Source of the DNA: a virus
IMG/VR virus record: IMGVR_UViG_3300000233_000006
Location: 38,788 to 78,459 of that record
DNA: 39,672 nt
Reading direction: 5' to 3' (one strand)
Part shown: piece by piece, positions 8,737 to 16,340 of the stretch
How the letters are laid out: every line of letters starts with the position of its first letter
How positions within the stretch are numbered: the stretch's first letter is position 1
Position numbers and translations under genes: made by a program
The notes under the pieces: generated by a model
What the model was told of the DNA's origin: nothing
The model's database searches: none
Seen by the model: the letters and a program-made list of their open reading frames with translations, nothing else

Positions 8737-10266
8737 ATGAATTTAAGAGTTTTGTTTGCTAAATGCATCACGCTTCTTTACCGCGAAACACAAATGGGGG
8801 CGGATACGGACGGTAGCGAGGCTATGGTGCTCTCAGTGATAAGTAAAATTGAATTACCTCCTAATCCAACAGGACTCCAAAATAATGAATTAAATACGCT
8901 CTCTTCTTTAAAGGAATACGTTCTTGAGTTAAGTCGAAGACCTCAAGGTTCAGACATCGAACCTGATAGCATGTTACAACGGCTTAAGATCATCGTTGGT
9001 GAGGACGAGAAGTTTTACGAGGCCATGGCTCAAGGAATTGAGAAAGAATATACGGACAGTGGTTTAAAACGTCTCGTAACTAACCTTCGTCAGTCGCTTA
9101 TCACACACTATCGAGAAGAACAGGTTAAAGAGATCGTTGAAAAAGCTTCGTACGCTTTTAAATTCAAACGTGATTCGATTAAGGATATCGGAACGTACGT
9201 GACGGATCTTTTAACATCACTCGAACCTTATCAGCAAGATAGTAAACATAATGACCCGGCGATCCTTGCTGACGTCAGTCTTAATAGTCCTGAGCAAGTC
9301 TCCAGTATTTTTAAAAATGTCGTTAAACTCGGTAACGACGAAGGAATCATGCAGACCGGATGGCAAGATCTCAACGAAATGTTGCAAGGTGGTTTTAGAC
9401 GTGGTCAGGAAGTTGTCATCGGCGCACTTCCTCATAATTTCAAAACTGGAGTGACTTTAAGTCTGTTTAAACATATCGCTATGTTTAATAAACCGCACAT
9501 GATCGATGTGACTAAAAAACCCCTCCTATTAAGAATCTCATTTGAAGATGAACTTGATGAGAACTTTAAGTTTTTGACAGACTCGCTCATGGACGAAGAC
9601 GTTCGTTGGGCAGGGATTAAACGCCCAGAAATGTCTAGCGAAGAAATGTCGGCCTACATTACCGAGGCGCTACAGGTCAACGGCTATTATGTCCGGATGC
9701 TACGCGTCGATCCGACATTATGGGATTATCGTAAACTCATTAACTTCTTGATACGTCTTGAAGCAGAGGGTTACGAGGTTCATTTACTTATGCTCGATTA
9801 CCTTGCTCAAATGCCAACAACAGGGTGTCTACAGACTGGTCCGACAGGTTCTGATATTCGAGATCTTTATCGAAGACTCCGAAACTATTGCTCTCCTAAA
9901 AAAATAGCTTTAATTACCCCGCATCAACTATCACCTTCTGCAAAACAGTTGATGCGAGATGGTCGCGATGACTTTGTTAAATTATTACCGGGTAAGGGAT
10001 ATTACGACCGGTGTTCGACGGTTGATAACGAAGTTGATCTCGAACTCTTTATCCATATTGAGAAAAGAAACCGTAAGAGCTATCTTACAATTCAAAGAGG
10101 TAAACATCGCAACACTAAGGCGATTGACGAGGATTTAATGTACATGGCTCTAGAGTTTCCTCGAGGTAAGGCGATTCCGGATGACATTAACTTACCCGAA
10201 CAACCTAACTTTAGAAAACTCCCTGATAAAAATGCCTATGTAGGTACATCTAAGTACGATTTTTAA
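8737..10266 (+). CDS. DnaB-type replicative helicase (RecA-fold, phiKZ-like)
   Basis: 509 residues, ATG 8737 with AAAGG 6 bases upstream. The RecA-type ATPase core starts near 205 (T-G-W-Q-D-L-N-E-M-L-Q-G-G-F-R-R-G), the entry sequence of DnaB C-terminal domains. The P-loop at 229-238 is divergent: G-A-L-P-H-N-F-K-T-G. Walker B is L-L-M-L-D-Y-L at 350-356, and a sensor-like T-P-H-Q-L-S lies at about 394-399. The first 200 residues are helical and probably form the oligomerisation/primase-contact part. The enzyme would unwind DNA at the phage fork inside the phage nucleus, with the PolB encoded nearby on the other strand. No early-type promoter precedes it on the plus strand. Confidence 0.82.
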   Translation: MNLRVLFAKCITLLYRETQMGADTDGSEAMVLSVISKIELPPNPTGLQNNELNTLSSLKEYVLELSRRPQGSDIEPDSMLQRLKIIVGEDEKFYEAMAQGIEKEYTDSGLKRLVTNLRQSLITHYREEQVKEIVEKASYAFKFKRDSIKDIGTYVTDLLTSLEPYQQDSKHNDPAILADVSLNSPEQVSSIFKNVVKLGNDEGIMQTGWQDLNEMLQGGFRRGQEVVIGALPHNFKTGVTLSLFKHIAMFNKPHMIDVTKKPLLLRISFEDELDENFKFLTDSLMDEDVRWAGIKRPEMSSEEMSAYITEALQVNGYYVRMLRVDPTLWDYRKLINFLIRLEAEGYEVHLLMLDYLAQMPTTGCLQTGPTGSDIRDLYRRLRNYCSPKKIALITPHQLSPSAKQLMRDGRDDFVKLLPGKGYYDRCSTVDNEVDLELFIHIEKRNRKSYLTIQRGKHRNTKAIDEDLMYMALEFPRGKAIPDDINLPEQPNFRKLPDKNAYVGTSKYDF

Positions 10267-10272
10267 AATATC

Positions 10273-10300
10273 TTATGAACTATTATTTAATAGTTCATAA
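10273..10300 (+). terminator. AT-rich hairpin after the helicase gene
   Basis: 13-bp perfect inverted repeat (10273-10285 with 10288-10300) between the helicase stop and the tail-fibre Shine-Dalgarno. AT-rich and with no clear T-run, so perhaps a processing site or weak terminator. Confidence 0.45.
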
Positions 10301-10317
10301 TTATGGAGATTTTCACC

Positions 10318-10878
10318 ATGGCTAGTTTTTTGAAGGTTTTTAAGGTTAGTGCGTTGCCTGCGACGCTTGAACCCTCTAGTTTGTATTTGATTCCTAGTAG
10401 TGTTCCGGCTATCTTGGATATCCATGTTTCAGACAACACCGGTACTGCAACACGACACGTTCTGAATAAAACCGATATCGAGGCACTCATCACTGCCGGA
10501 GTCGCGGGTTTAAGTACGACGTTAGTGGTCGATGACATTGCGGCACGAAATGCTTTGGTTCTTGATGAAAATGGCGTTGTTCTTGTCATCGACGCGACAG
10601 GCGATACGAGCGTAGTCTCAGGTGCCGCAACTTACGTTTATCGTAAGAGCGATACATCCTGGACAAAAATCTCTGAAGCCGAATCCATGGATGTCGCTCT
10701 TAACTGGGCTAATATCCAAGATAAACCTACGTCATCCGTTGGCGCAATCGACCAAGCCGTGACTGACAGTCATACTCATGCCAATAAAGCAAGTATCGAC
10801 CGTCTTACTGTAGATAACGGCGTCCTTTCTCTTGACGGCAGTCCTGTTCGCCCATATCTTGAAATTGAGGAGTGGTAA
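10318..10878 (+). CDS. Tail-fibre-like protein 1 (short), shared N-terminal anchor
   Basis: 186 residues from ATG 10318 (MASFLKVFKV), the start used because GGAG lies 10 bases upstream; an ATG at 10303 would place that site inside the gene. Residues 2-30 are nearly identical to the N-terminus of the protein at 11322, and probably form the part that docks on the virion. The C-terminal part has W-A-N-I-Q-D-K-P-T and D-S-H-T-H-A-N-K, patterns typical of phage tail-fibre linkers. No large receptor-binding head follows, so it may be a short fibre or the stump of a longer one. First gene of the plus-strand tail-fibre/lysis cluster. Confidence 0.68.
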   Translation: MASFLKVFKVSALPATLEPSSLYLIPSSVPAILDIHVSDNTGTATRHVLNKTDIEALITAGVAGLSTTLVVDDIAARNALVLDENGVVLVIDATGDTSVVSGAATYVYRKSDTSWTKISEAESMDVALNWANIQDKPTSSVGAIDQAVTDSHTHANKASIDRLTVDNGVLSLDGSPVRPYLEIEEW

Positions 10879-10882
10879 AACT

Positions 10883-11242
10883 ATGAAAGATTTTTTGGCA
10901 TCTTTTAAGATGTCTAAGATAAGGTTCCGTTACACGTATATGATTTTAGGATCTTTACTCGTAACTATGGCCTTACTTTTGACCGATCCAGATACAGGGA
11001 TGTTGCAGAACCTTCCTTTTGGTTCGGGTACGATTGCGATGTTTTTGATAACCCTAAAGGTTGTTATTTATGTTGCACTTTTACATCTGTCGCGGAAGGC
11101 ACTTTTTGATTATCCCGAAGCCGATTTCCAAAAACTGATCCAGGTTGCTACCGGCAGTCCGGTCGGAGCAGGTTTAATCGCAGTAGCCTTGTCCATTGCG
11201 ACGATTTCCATTGCTCTACTCATACTTGCGTCAACTAAGTAA
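10883..11242 (+). CDS. Small membrane protein, holin-like
   Basis: 119 residues from ATG 10883 (MKDFLASFKM), with GAGGAG about 11 bases upstream overlapping the end of the preceding gene. Three hydrophobic segments are visible, near residues 17-36, 50-72 and 93-117, with short polar loops and a basic N-terminus. Size, topology and position between tail-fibre genes and upstream of a secreted lytic transglycosylase fit a class I holin. No family motif proves it, and a membrane anchor with another role is possible. Confidence 0.55.
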   Translation: MKDFLASFKMSKIRFRYTYMILGSLLVTMALLLTDPDTGMLQNLPFGSGTIAMFLITLKVVIYVALLHLSRKALFDYPEADFQKLIQVATGSPVGAGLIAVALSIATISIALLILASTK

Positions 11243-11248
11243 AATCCA

Positions 11249-11281
11249 CTGTAAAGAACTACTGTAAGTAGTTCTTTACAG
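11249..11281 (+). terminator. Hairpin between the membrane-protein and tail-fibre genes
   Basis: 15-bp perfect inverted repeat (11249-11263 with 11267-11281, loop GTA), 7 bases after the stop codon. No T-run, so termination or RNA processing cannot be told apart. Confidence 0.5.
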
Positions 11282-11321
11282 CTTTCGTTAATGATTTGAT
11301 TTCAACTTAAAGGGTTTCACC

Positions 11322-12362
11322 GTGGCTAATTTTTTGAAGGTTTTTAAGGTTAATGCGTTGCCTGCAACGCTTGAACCTTCTAGTTTGTATTTGATTCCTA
11401 GTAGTGTTCCTGGAGAATTAAGGATCGTCATTACTGATAAAGACGCGCTTAGCTCTTTAAGTACGCCTACACAAAGTTCCGGATCTACCGACGTTCATTT
11501 TTTCAATGACCGGCTTATTTTAAAACCTGTTATCGAAGCTTCACCTACGGACGCCAGTACGGTCTTTTTGCAAAATAACGATTTTGTAGGAAGTCGGTCA
11601 GTTTTTATAAGTCCTGAAGGCCGGTCATCTTTTAAGATACAGGCGTCGTTTGACGATAGGCATGTTTTTTGGATCAAACCGATCGTCAATAATAGTGCGT
11701 CGCCTCATGTTTTAGGTTTACCTAACCCGACAATTATCGGAACGCGTACTGCGAGAACAATTAATTTTAGTTCGAGTCATCTCTCATACCCTAGACTAGG
11801 TATTGTGAGTAGTGCGGCTGCCGGATCATTGTCTGGATTGCGTATATCGACATTATTTTTATCAGTAGGTGTACTGGGTAAAGGTGGGTTTTTTTTAAGT
11901 ACTGAATTTATGTTTTCAGATACATCCAATGTTGCTGGAGCGCGCGCATTTATTGGCCTGACAACAACGACGGCGGCACCCACTAATGTAGAGCCGAGTA
12001 CTTTACTTAATGTCATCGGCGTCGCATCTTTATCGACTAGCGCGAATTTAGTGATCGTTAGTGGGAATGGTACGGCACCAAATTCAGTTATTGATCTCGG
12101 CATTGGTTTTCCTGCAAACGCGCTTAGTCAGAATCTCTATAAGGTGTGTTTTAATTCGGATCCCGTTGAAGGAGGCGTTCATTACTATGTTAAACGTATT
12201 GGAACTGGTAATGTTGCAGAAGGGTATATTCCTTCAGGATCGATTCCTGGACAGGGTGTCGGACTTACATTTTCGTCTTGGCGTACAAATAACAGTACTG
12301 CAACCGCAGTAGGTTTAGACGTTGGTGTTACATATATAGAAGTTAATAAGAGGTCTATTTAA
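11322..12362 (+). CDS. Tail-fibre protein 2, receptor-binding candidate
   Basis: 346 residues. GTG 11322 with AAGGG 7 bases upstream. The N-terminal 30 residues duplicate those of the protein at 10318. The C-terminal half contains F-I-G-L-T-T-T-T-A-A-P-T-N near residue 210, then L-L-N-V-I-G-V, D-L-G-I-G-F-P and Y-Y-V-K-R-I-G-T-G, and ends with Y-I-E-V-N. This series of motifs recurs in the C-terminal head of many phage tail fibres, so this is probably the host-range determinant. The next gene encodes a fibre-assembly-like protein. Confidence 0.72.
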   Translation: MANFLKVFKVNALPATLEPSSLYLIPSSVPGELRIVITDKDALSSLSTPTQSSGSTDVHFFNDRLILKPVIEASPTDASTVFLQNNDFVGSRSVFISPEGRSSFKIQASFDDRHVFWIKPIVNNSASPHVLGLPNPTIIGTRTARTINFSSSHLSYPRLGIVSSAAAGSLSGLRISTLFLSVGVLGKGGFFLSTEFMFSDTSNVAGARAFIGLTTTTAAPTNVEPSTLLNVIGVASLSTSANLVIVSGNGTAPNSVIDLGIGFPANALSQNLYKVCFNSDPVEGGVHYYVKRIGTGNVAEGYIPSGSIPGQGVGLTFSSWRTNNSTATAVGLDVGVTYIEVNKRSI

Positions 12363-12364
12363 GC

Positions 12365-12901
12365 ATGGTTAACTATATCTTTAATCCGGATTTAAATACG
12401 GTAACACTGCGAGATACGGGTAAGATCATTATACCTAATGAAAATGATTCCGACCCCGATTACCTCGACTATATTTCATGGATTTCTTTAGGGAACCAAC
12501 CTGATGTAGAAACGACGATGACTCAGTTACGTCAGGCTATTTGGGAAGAAACTAAAAAAGAGCGTGACTTTAGAAAAAACGCGGGTGTTTTTGCTGATAA
12601 CTATTGGTTTCATACTGACGTAGAAAGTCGTATTCAACAGCTTGGTTTGATTATACTTGGACAGAATCTCCCGGCAGGCATTATGTGGAAAACACTTGAT
12701 CGTGGAAGTGTTTATTCGGATGCGCAATATGTTGAGATGACACCTCTTTTAGCCCAGTCGATCTTTAGTTCAACGTTGTTACATGATTCACATTTCCATG
12801 CCGTATGCGAAGAACATCGGAAAAATATTGCCGTGAGCACGGATCCTGAGAATTACGACTATAAGGTAGGTTGGCCACCTTCTTACCTTGACGCTATTTA
12901 A
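12365..12901 (+). CDS. Tail-fibre assembly-like protein with DUF4376-type domain
   Basis: 178 residues, starting two bases after the fibre gene stop. The N-terminal part (Y-L-D-Y-I-S-W then G-N-Q-P-D) looks like a tail-fibre assembly/cap protein. The C-terminal 110 residues show the pattern of the DUF4376 family: I-W-E-E-T-K-K-E-R-D near 60, a W-F-H-T-D step, and a helical end with H-A-V-C-E-E-H-R-K-N-I. Proteins of this kind are usually encoded right after the fibre and act as chaperones or distal caps. Its stop overlaps the start region of the next gene. Confidence 0.62.
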   Translation: MVNYIFNPDLNTVTLRDTGKIIIPNENDSDPDYLDYISWISLGNQPDVETTMTQLRQAIWEETKKERDFRKNAGVFADNYWFHTDVESRIQQLGLIILGQNLPAGIMWKTLDRGSVYSDAQYVEMTPLLAQSIFSSTLLHDSHFHAVCEEHRKNIAVSTDPENYDYKVGWPPSYLDAI

Positions 12902-13654
12902 ATGGAAGTTTTATATAGTCGATACGTTGAAATTTTTGGTAGTAACCTCATGGGCATTCACGGTAAAGGACATGCCTTACATGCAAAAAAACATAAGGGC
13001 GCCTTACAAGGCGTCTCAGAAGGTCGTAGCGGTATGTCTTACGCTATACCGACTAAGGTAAGTCCGTACAAAAACGAACACGTTTCATATCAAGCATTAA
13101 CGGATTCGTTACGTCTTTTTAATATATACGCTAGCCTAAATCCAAGTGAACGATTTATCGGTTCTCATTTGGGTTGCGGTCACGCGGGTATGGACGAAGA
13201 CCGTGTTATTCAATCTATTATTGATGCCGGTGGTGTACCTCAAAACGTTCGATGGCCTAATTCATGGATGGCCATTATATCGCCAGAGCGTTTTTACAAC
13301 AGTATTCTTATCGCAGGTTCAAGAACGATCACGAACCTCTCATCTGACAACAAAAAAATTATCATTGATCGGATTACCGAAGTATCTGAATACGGTCATG
13401 TTTCGATTGTCTCAGGAATGGCAAAGGGACCTGATCGCTGGGGTATTGACGTTGCTAAAGAACTCGGACTATATTTGATAGAATGTCCTGCGGAGTGGGA
13501 TGTTTTCGGTAAATCTGCCGGAATGGTCCGTAATCGACTTATGTCTTTAATTACGTCTGAAGCGCTTATTTTTTACGATGGAGTTTCTAGCGGCACAAAG
13601 AACATGATAAGTCTTCTTGGATCTGAAAACATAACAACAACCATCATTGAGTGA
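12902..13654 (+). CDS. Fusion of A1S_2505-type domain with DUF2493/YspA-type SLOG domain
   Basis: 250 residues in two parts. Residues 1-125 match the A1S_2505 phage non-structural family: F-G-S-N-L-M-G-I-H-G-K-G-H-A near 12, G-M-S-Y-A-I-P-T-K, then I-G-S-H-L-G-C-G-H-A-G and a W-P-N-S-W end. Residues 135-250 match the SLOG (DNA-processing/YspA, DUF2493) domain: L-I-A-G-S-R near 137, V-S-G-M-A-K-G-P-D-R-W, P-A-E-W with G-K-S-A-G-M-V-R-N-R, and a final Y-D-G-V-S-S-G-T. SLOG domains bind nucleotide-derived ligands, often NAD or ADP-ribose derivatives or signals in immunity. A role in handling such a nucleotide during infection is my inference. Confidence 0.72.
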   Translation: MEVLYSRYVEIFGSNLMGIHGKGHALHAKKHKGALQGVSEGRSGMSYAIPTKVSPYKNEHVSYQALTDSLRLFNIYASLNPSERFIGSHLGCGHAGMDEDRVIQSIIDAGGVPQNVRWPNSWMAIISPERFYNSILIAGSRTITNLSSDNKKIIIDRITEVSEYGHVSIVSGMAKGPDRWGIDVAKELGLYLIECPAEWDVFGKSAGMVRNRLMSLITSEALIFYDGVSSGTKNMISLLGSENITTTIIE

Positions 13655-13661
13655 TTATCCC

Positions 13662-14270
13662 ATGTATATTTATCATTACAGTCGCGAATTCTTTAAGGAT
13701 CTTCGAACCTTAAAGGCTCAAGGTAAAGACCCTGTAAACGCGCACAGAAAAGATTACGGTACACATATATCCTTCTTTTTTGACCCGTTACCGCTTAAAA
13801 AAATAGCAGGACTTTTCAAAAATGAACATCCTTTTTATCAAATGGGTGAAGGTATATATGAGTACGTCGTTAATGTTAAAACACTTGGCGACATCAAATA
13901 CGATGTTGTAGAAAGTCCTGGGGTCGTAAAAATAAGGGATGATTTTCCTTGGCGTCCGGATACTCGAGTGAGCGATCAGGAGATTATCGAATTTCATAAA
14001 CTAAGGGATGCCTATAAAGAAAAAGAGGGCGAAATAGGGGTTACACTAAGCGGTCTTAAAAAGCAGATTGCGCTGTATCGAGGTAAGTCGTTTGATTATT
14101 TTAGAGAAAGTGTTAAGCGACCTGACTTCGATGGTGACAAAACAAAATATGCGGCTAACGTACCGCACGTTATGCTTTTTCCAAAAAACGGCGTGATTAA
14201 GTACGATCATGTCAATGCGCCAGTCGGTAAAAAAGATCACATAAAACAACCTAAATACGCCACATGGTAA
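13662..14270 (+). CDS. Hypothetical protein, 202 residues, YHYS-type N-terminus
   Basis: Not assigned. I prefer ATG 13662 (MYIYHYSREF), with GAG about 10 bases upstream; a TTG at 13647, inside the previous gene, is possible. The opening Y-H-Y-S and the following H-I-S-F-F-F-D-P-L resemble phage proteins that begin with an L/IYHxS strand followed by a conserved S/FF(A/D)P strand, a form also seen in the protein at 20235 of this window. The C-terminus is basic. Follows the SLOG fusion gene with a short overlap, so the two are translated together. Confidence 0.6.
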   Translation: MYIYHYSREFFKDLRTLKAQGKDPVNAHRKDYGTHISFFFDPLPLKKIAGLFKNEHPFYQMGEGIYEYVVNVKTLGDIKYDVVESPGVVKIRDDFPWRPDTRVSDQEIIEFHKLRDAYKEKEGEIGVTLSGLKKQIALYRGKSFDYFRESVKRPDFDGDKTKYAANVPHVMLFPKNGVIKYDHVNAPVGKKDHIKQPKYATW

Positions 14271-14389
14271 AAAAAAAATAAAAGAATTCGTAAGAATGGT
14301 TCCTTAAATACTGAGATAAATCCTTGAGGTGATTTCAAGTCTTTTATTTATACAGGATAGTATGATTACTCATTTTTCTCGGGGTTGAT

Positions 14390-15115
14390 ATGAAACGTTT
14401 TTCTCTTTTGTTACCTGCTTTTTTATTTTTAATCCAGGAGTCGTGTACTACCGGAGCATTTGCTAAAGGTCTTGACGTAAACACATACATTCCACCTAAA
14501 GCCTTTGTTCACTTACCTACCTTAAAGAGCGAGAGTCAACGACTTTTTCCTGAGTTTGAGACCTATCAGTATTTTGGTTCGCTCATTGAACATGAAAGCT
14601 GTTTGTCACTTAGCCACAAGCGCTGCTGGGAACCGACGTCGCGCCTTAAAACACAGCGTGAAGAAGGTGCTGGTTTAGGTCAGATTACGCGAACGTGGAA
14701 GAAAGATGGAAGTCCTCGCTTCGATACGCTAAGCGATTTAGCTAAGGCTTACCGAACCGAGCTTAAAGAACTTTCATGGAATAATATCTACAGCCGTCCC
14801 GATCTACAGATGCGCGCTATCATTTTGCTCTATAAGCAAAATTACAAACAACTGTATATGATCGAAGATGATTTTGAACGTATGGCGTTTGCGGACGCGG
14901 CTTATAACGGTGGTTTAGGTGGCGTCACGAAGGACAGAAGACTCTGTTCGCTTAAGAAAGGATGTGATCCTAAAGTATGGTTTGGTGAAACAGAAATTAC
15001 GTGCAGTAAGAGTAAGGAAGCAATGTACGGACAGCGAAGTCCGTGTGACATTAATCGTCATCATGTTCGCGACGTATTAACAACTCGACTTCCTAAATAC
15101 ATTGAAAAATTCTAA
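14390..15115 (+). CDS. Secreted lytic transglycosylase (endolysin or virion muralytic enzyme)
   Basis: 241 residues. Residues 1-26 form a Sec-type signal: basic start, a hydrophobic run F-S-L-L-L-P-A-F-L-F-L and an A-F-A cleavage site before K-G. The goose-type/SLT lysozyme fold is indicated by L-I-E-H-E-S-C near 65 (catalytic Glu within I-E-H-E-S), G-A-G-L-G-Q-I-T near 99, and A-F-A-D-A-A-Y-N-G-G-L-G-G near 168, the triad of motifs of transglycosylases. Several Cys (69, 79, 186, 192, 206, 220 or nearby) suggest a disulphide-stabilised periplasmic enzyme. It closes the tail/lysis cluster and is followed by a terminator. The signal peptide would allow holin-independent export. Confidence 0.75.
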   Translation: MKRFSLLLPAFLFLIQESCTTGAFAKGLDVNTYIPPKAFVHLPTLKSESQRLFPEFETYQYFGSLIEHESCLSLSHKRCWEPTSRLKTQREEGAGLGQITRTWKKDGSPRFDTLSDLAKAYRTELKELSWNNIYSRPDLQMRAIILLYKQNYKQLYMIEDDFERMAFADAAYNGGLGGVTKDRRLCSLKKGCDPKVWFGETEITCSKSKEAMYGQRSPCDINRHHVRDVLTTRLPKYIEKF

Positions 15116-15119
15116 TAAA

Positions 15120-15157
15120 AAAATAACTACTGTGCCGTAAAGCACAGTAGTTATTTT
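15120..15157. terminator. Bidirectional intrinsic terminator
   Basis: 16-bp perfect inverted repeat (15120-15135 with 15142-15157) ending in TTATTTT on the plus strand and in a T-run on the minus strand. Lies between the convergent lytic transglycosylase and dCTP deaminase genes. Confidence 0.82.
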
Positions 15158-15187
15158 AGTTACGTTACTTGGTCCAGTTTAATCACT

Positions 15188-15745
15188 TTACCTCGCTAAA
15201 GTGATGCCTGTTTGGTTCTGATATTTACCTTGGCGATCTGCATAACTTACGTCACACTCACTTCCTTTAAAGAAAAGGAATTGTGATATACCCATGTTGG
15301 CATAAACCTTGACAGGGAGTGTTGTCGCATTGGATACTTCGATAACAACCTGGCCTTTAAAACCCGGTTCGATCGGAGTCACGTTAACAATAATTCCGCA
15401 CCGCGCGTAAGTTGACTTACCTACGCAGAGTACCATGATATCTCGCGGTATATCAAATGTCTCAACAGTATGTCCTAGAATATAACTGTTTGGCGGAATA
15501 ACGCAATAGTGTCCCTGGTGATCGACGACATTTTTAATGTCGAAATCAAGAGGGTCGATAATGCCTGCGTTGACGTTATTGAAGATTTTAAATTGGTCTG
15601 ATAAGCGAACGTCGTAACCAAAACTGGAGAGACCGTAACTTATCACACGTTTATCTAAATGCGTTCTGATAGACGTTTCGCAAAAGGGTGTGATCATACC
15701 GTGCTGACTTAGCGCGCTGATTTCTTTATCGTTAAGAATGGTCAT
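15188..15745 (-). CDS. dcd: dCTP deaminase
   Basis: 185 residues from ATG 15745 (MTILNDKEI), the usual start of this family; an upstream ATG at 15772 would lie in a hairpin. Converts dCTP to dUTP on the way to dTTP. Family motifs are clear: S-S-F-G-Y-D-V-R-L near 47, G-K-S-T-Y-A-R-C-G near 115 (GRSSxAR in the bacterial enzyme), and I-E-P-G-F-K-G-Q-V-V-I-E-V-S-N with the catalytic Glu in V-I-E-V. The C-terminus has K-Y-Q-N-Q-T-G, the nucleotide-binding lid motif (KYxxQxG). The GT at the end of the family pattern is intact. It lies at the downstream end of the first four-gene block. Confidence 0.9.
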   Translation of the reverse strand: MTILNDKEISALSQHGMITPFCETSIRTHLDKRVISYGLSSFGYDVRLSDQFKIFNNVNAGIIDPLDFDIKNVVDHQGHYCVIPPNSYILGHTVETFDIPRDIMVLCVGKSTYARCGIIVNVTPIEPGFKGQVVIEVSNATTLPVKVYANMGISQFLFFKGSECDVSYADRQGKYQNQTGITLAR

Positions 15746-15762
15746 AGTTGATCTCATAAAGT

Positions 15763-15785
15763 GTTTAGACATAGCATGTCTAAAC
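15763..15785 (-). terminator. Hairpin upstream of dcd
   Basis: 10-bp perfect inverted repeat (15763-15772 with 15776-15785, loop of 3). It separates dcd from the block above and overlaps the alternative dcd start, which supports the later start. No T-run. Confidence 0.5.
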
Positions 15786-15804
15786 TGTGTAAAATAAAAA
15801 AGTG

Positions 15805-16134
15805 TTATAGATAGACTTCAGATAATAATTTACAATGTCGTTCTAGAACATCTTTAATCACTTTAGCTTGAAAATGTTTGAAAGGGTTTTCTCGATACGT
15901 ATAAATAAAGAGTCCTTGGTATTTTGTTGCTTTGCGATGAACCTCCCCTAAGTATAAAAAAATAGGACTTGAGTCGTCACGTATTTCGTTTTCGAAATAA
16001 CTTCGATAATCTTGTTCTTTACGTTTAGATTTTAAACGTATTTTTGTTGGTATTTTTAATAAGGAATGTCGGTCGATATAGAGCTCAAGTAAAGCCTTAG
16101 TTTCACACGTTTCAATATGAATGGGGTACGGCAT
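15805..16134 (-). CDS. Block A, conserved small protein (109 residues)
   Basis: Start ATG 16134 (MPYPIHIE), with GAGGT 7 bases upstream; the longer frame to 16167 translates a poly-T tract and is unlikely. Paralogue of the protein at 18585, more than half identical, with strong blocks: L-L-E-L-x-I-D-R-H-S near the start, K-E-Q-D-Y-R in the middle, D-S-S-x2-F-x-Y-L-G-E and H-R-K-A-T-K-Y, and L-L-S-(E/D)-V-Y-L at the end. The charged conserved core suggests an enzyme or nucleic-acid-binding function. No known family recognised. Last gene of block A, after a hairpin. Confidence 0.72.
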   Translation of the reverse strand: MPYPIHIETCETKALLELYIDRHSLLKIPTKIRLKSKRKEQDYRSYFENEIRDDSSPIFLYLGEVHRKATKYQGLFIYTYRENPFKHFQAKVIKDVLERHCKLLSEVYL

Positions 16135-16169
16135 AATAAACCTCAAGAAAAAAAAAAAGATTACCACAA

Positions 16170-16199
16170 TATCCCAGGTAGCATGTGCTACCTGGGATA
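16170..16199 (-). terminator. Hairpin inside block A
   Basis: 14-bp perfect inverted repeat (16170-16183 with 16186-16199) between the membrane-peptide gene and the 109-residue gene; a 12-T tract follows about 15 bases downstream on the minus strand. Block B has a hairpin of different sequence at the same place, so its position is conserved. Confidence 0.6.
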
Positions 16200-16211
16200 C
16201 GTACGTTTACT

Positions 16212-16337
16212 TTAGTCCTTTTTTTGAGGTTTATCCAATAGCTGAAAACTAATCCAGGTTATAAGAATAACGATTAAGGTGCTGACCGAGATGGCTAACG
16301 CCACGTTTCGACTAATAAAATCTAGAATGGTTAACAT
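16212..16337 (-). CDS. Block A, membrane peptide of 41 residues
   Basis: ATG 16337 with AGGTGA 4 bases upstream; stop TAA at 16212-16214. One hydrophobic segment (residues about 12-33, with V-A-L-A-I-S-V then L-I-V-I-L-I-T-W-I) is followed by a charged tail D-K-P-Q-K-K-D. It starts 3 bases after the stop of the PP-loop gene, so is co-translated with it. Block B carries the same gene behind the same ribosome-binding site. Confidence 0.75.
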   Translation of the reverse strand: MLTILDFISRNVALAISVSTLIVILITWISFQLLDKPQKKD

Positions 16338-16340
16338 AGA

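Noticed and set aside
15763-15772. dcd starting at ATG 15772
   Set aside because: That ATG is inside a hairpin with no ribosome-binding site; the family start MxILxDxEI is at 15745.
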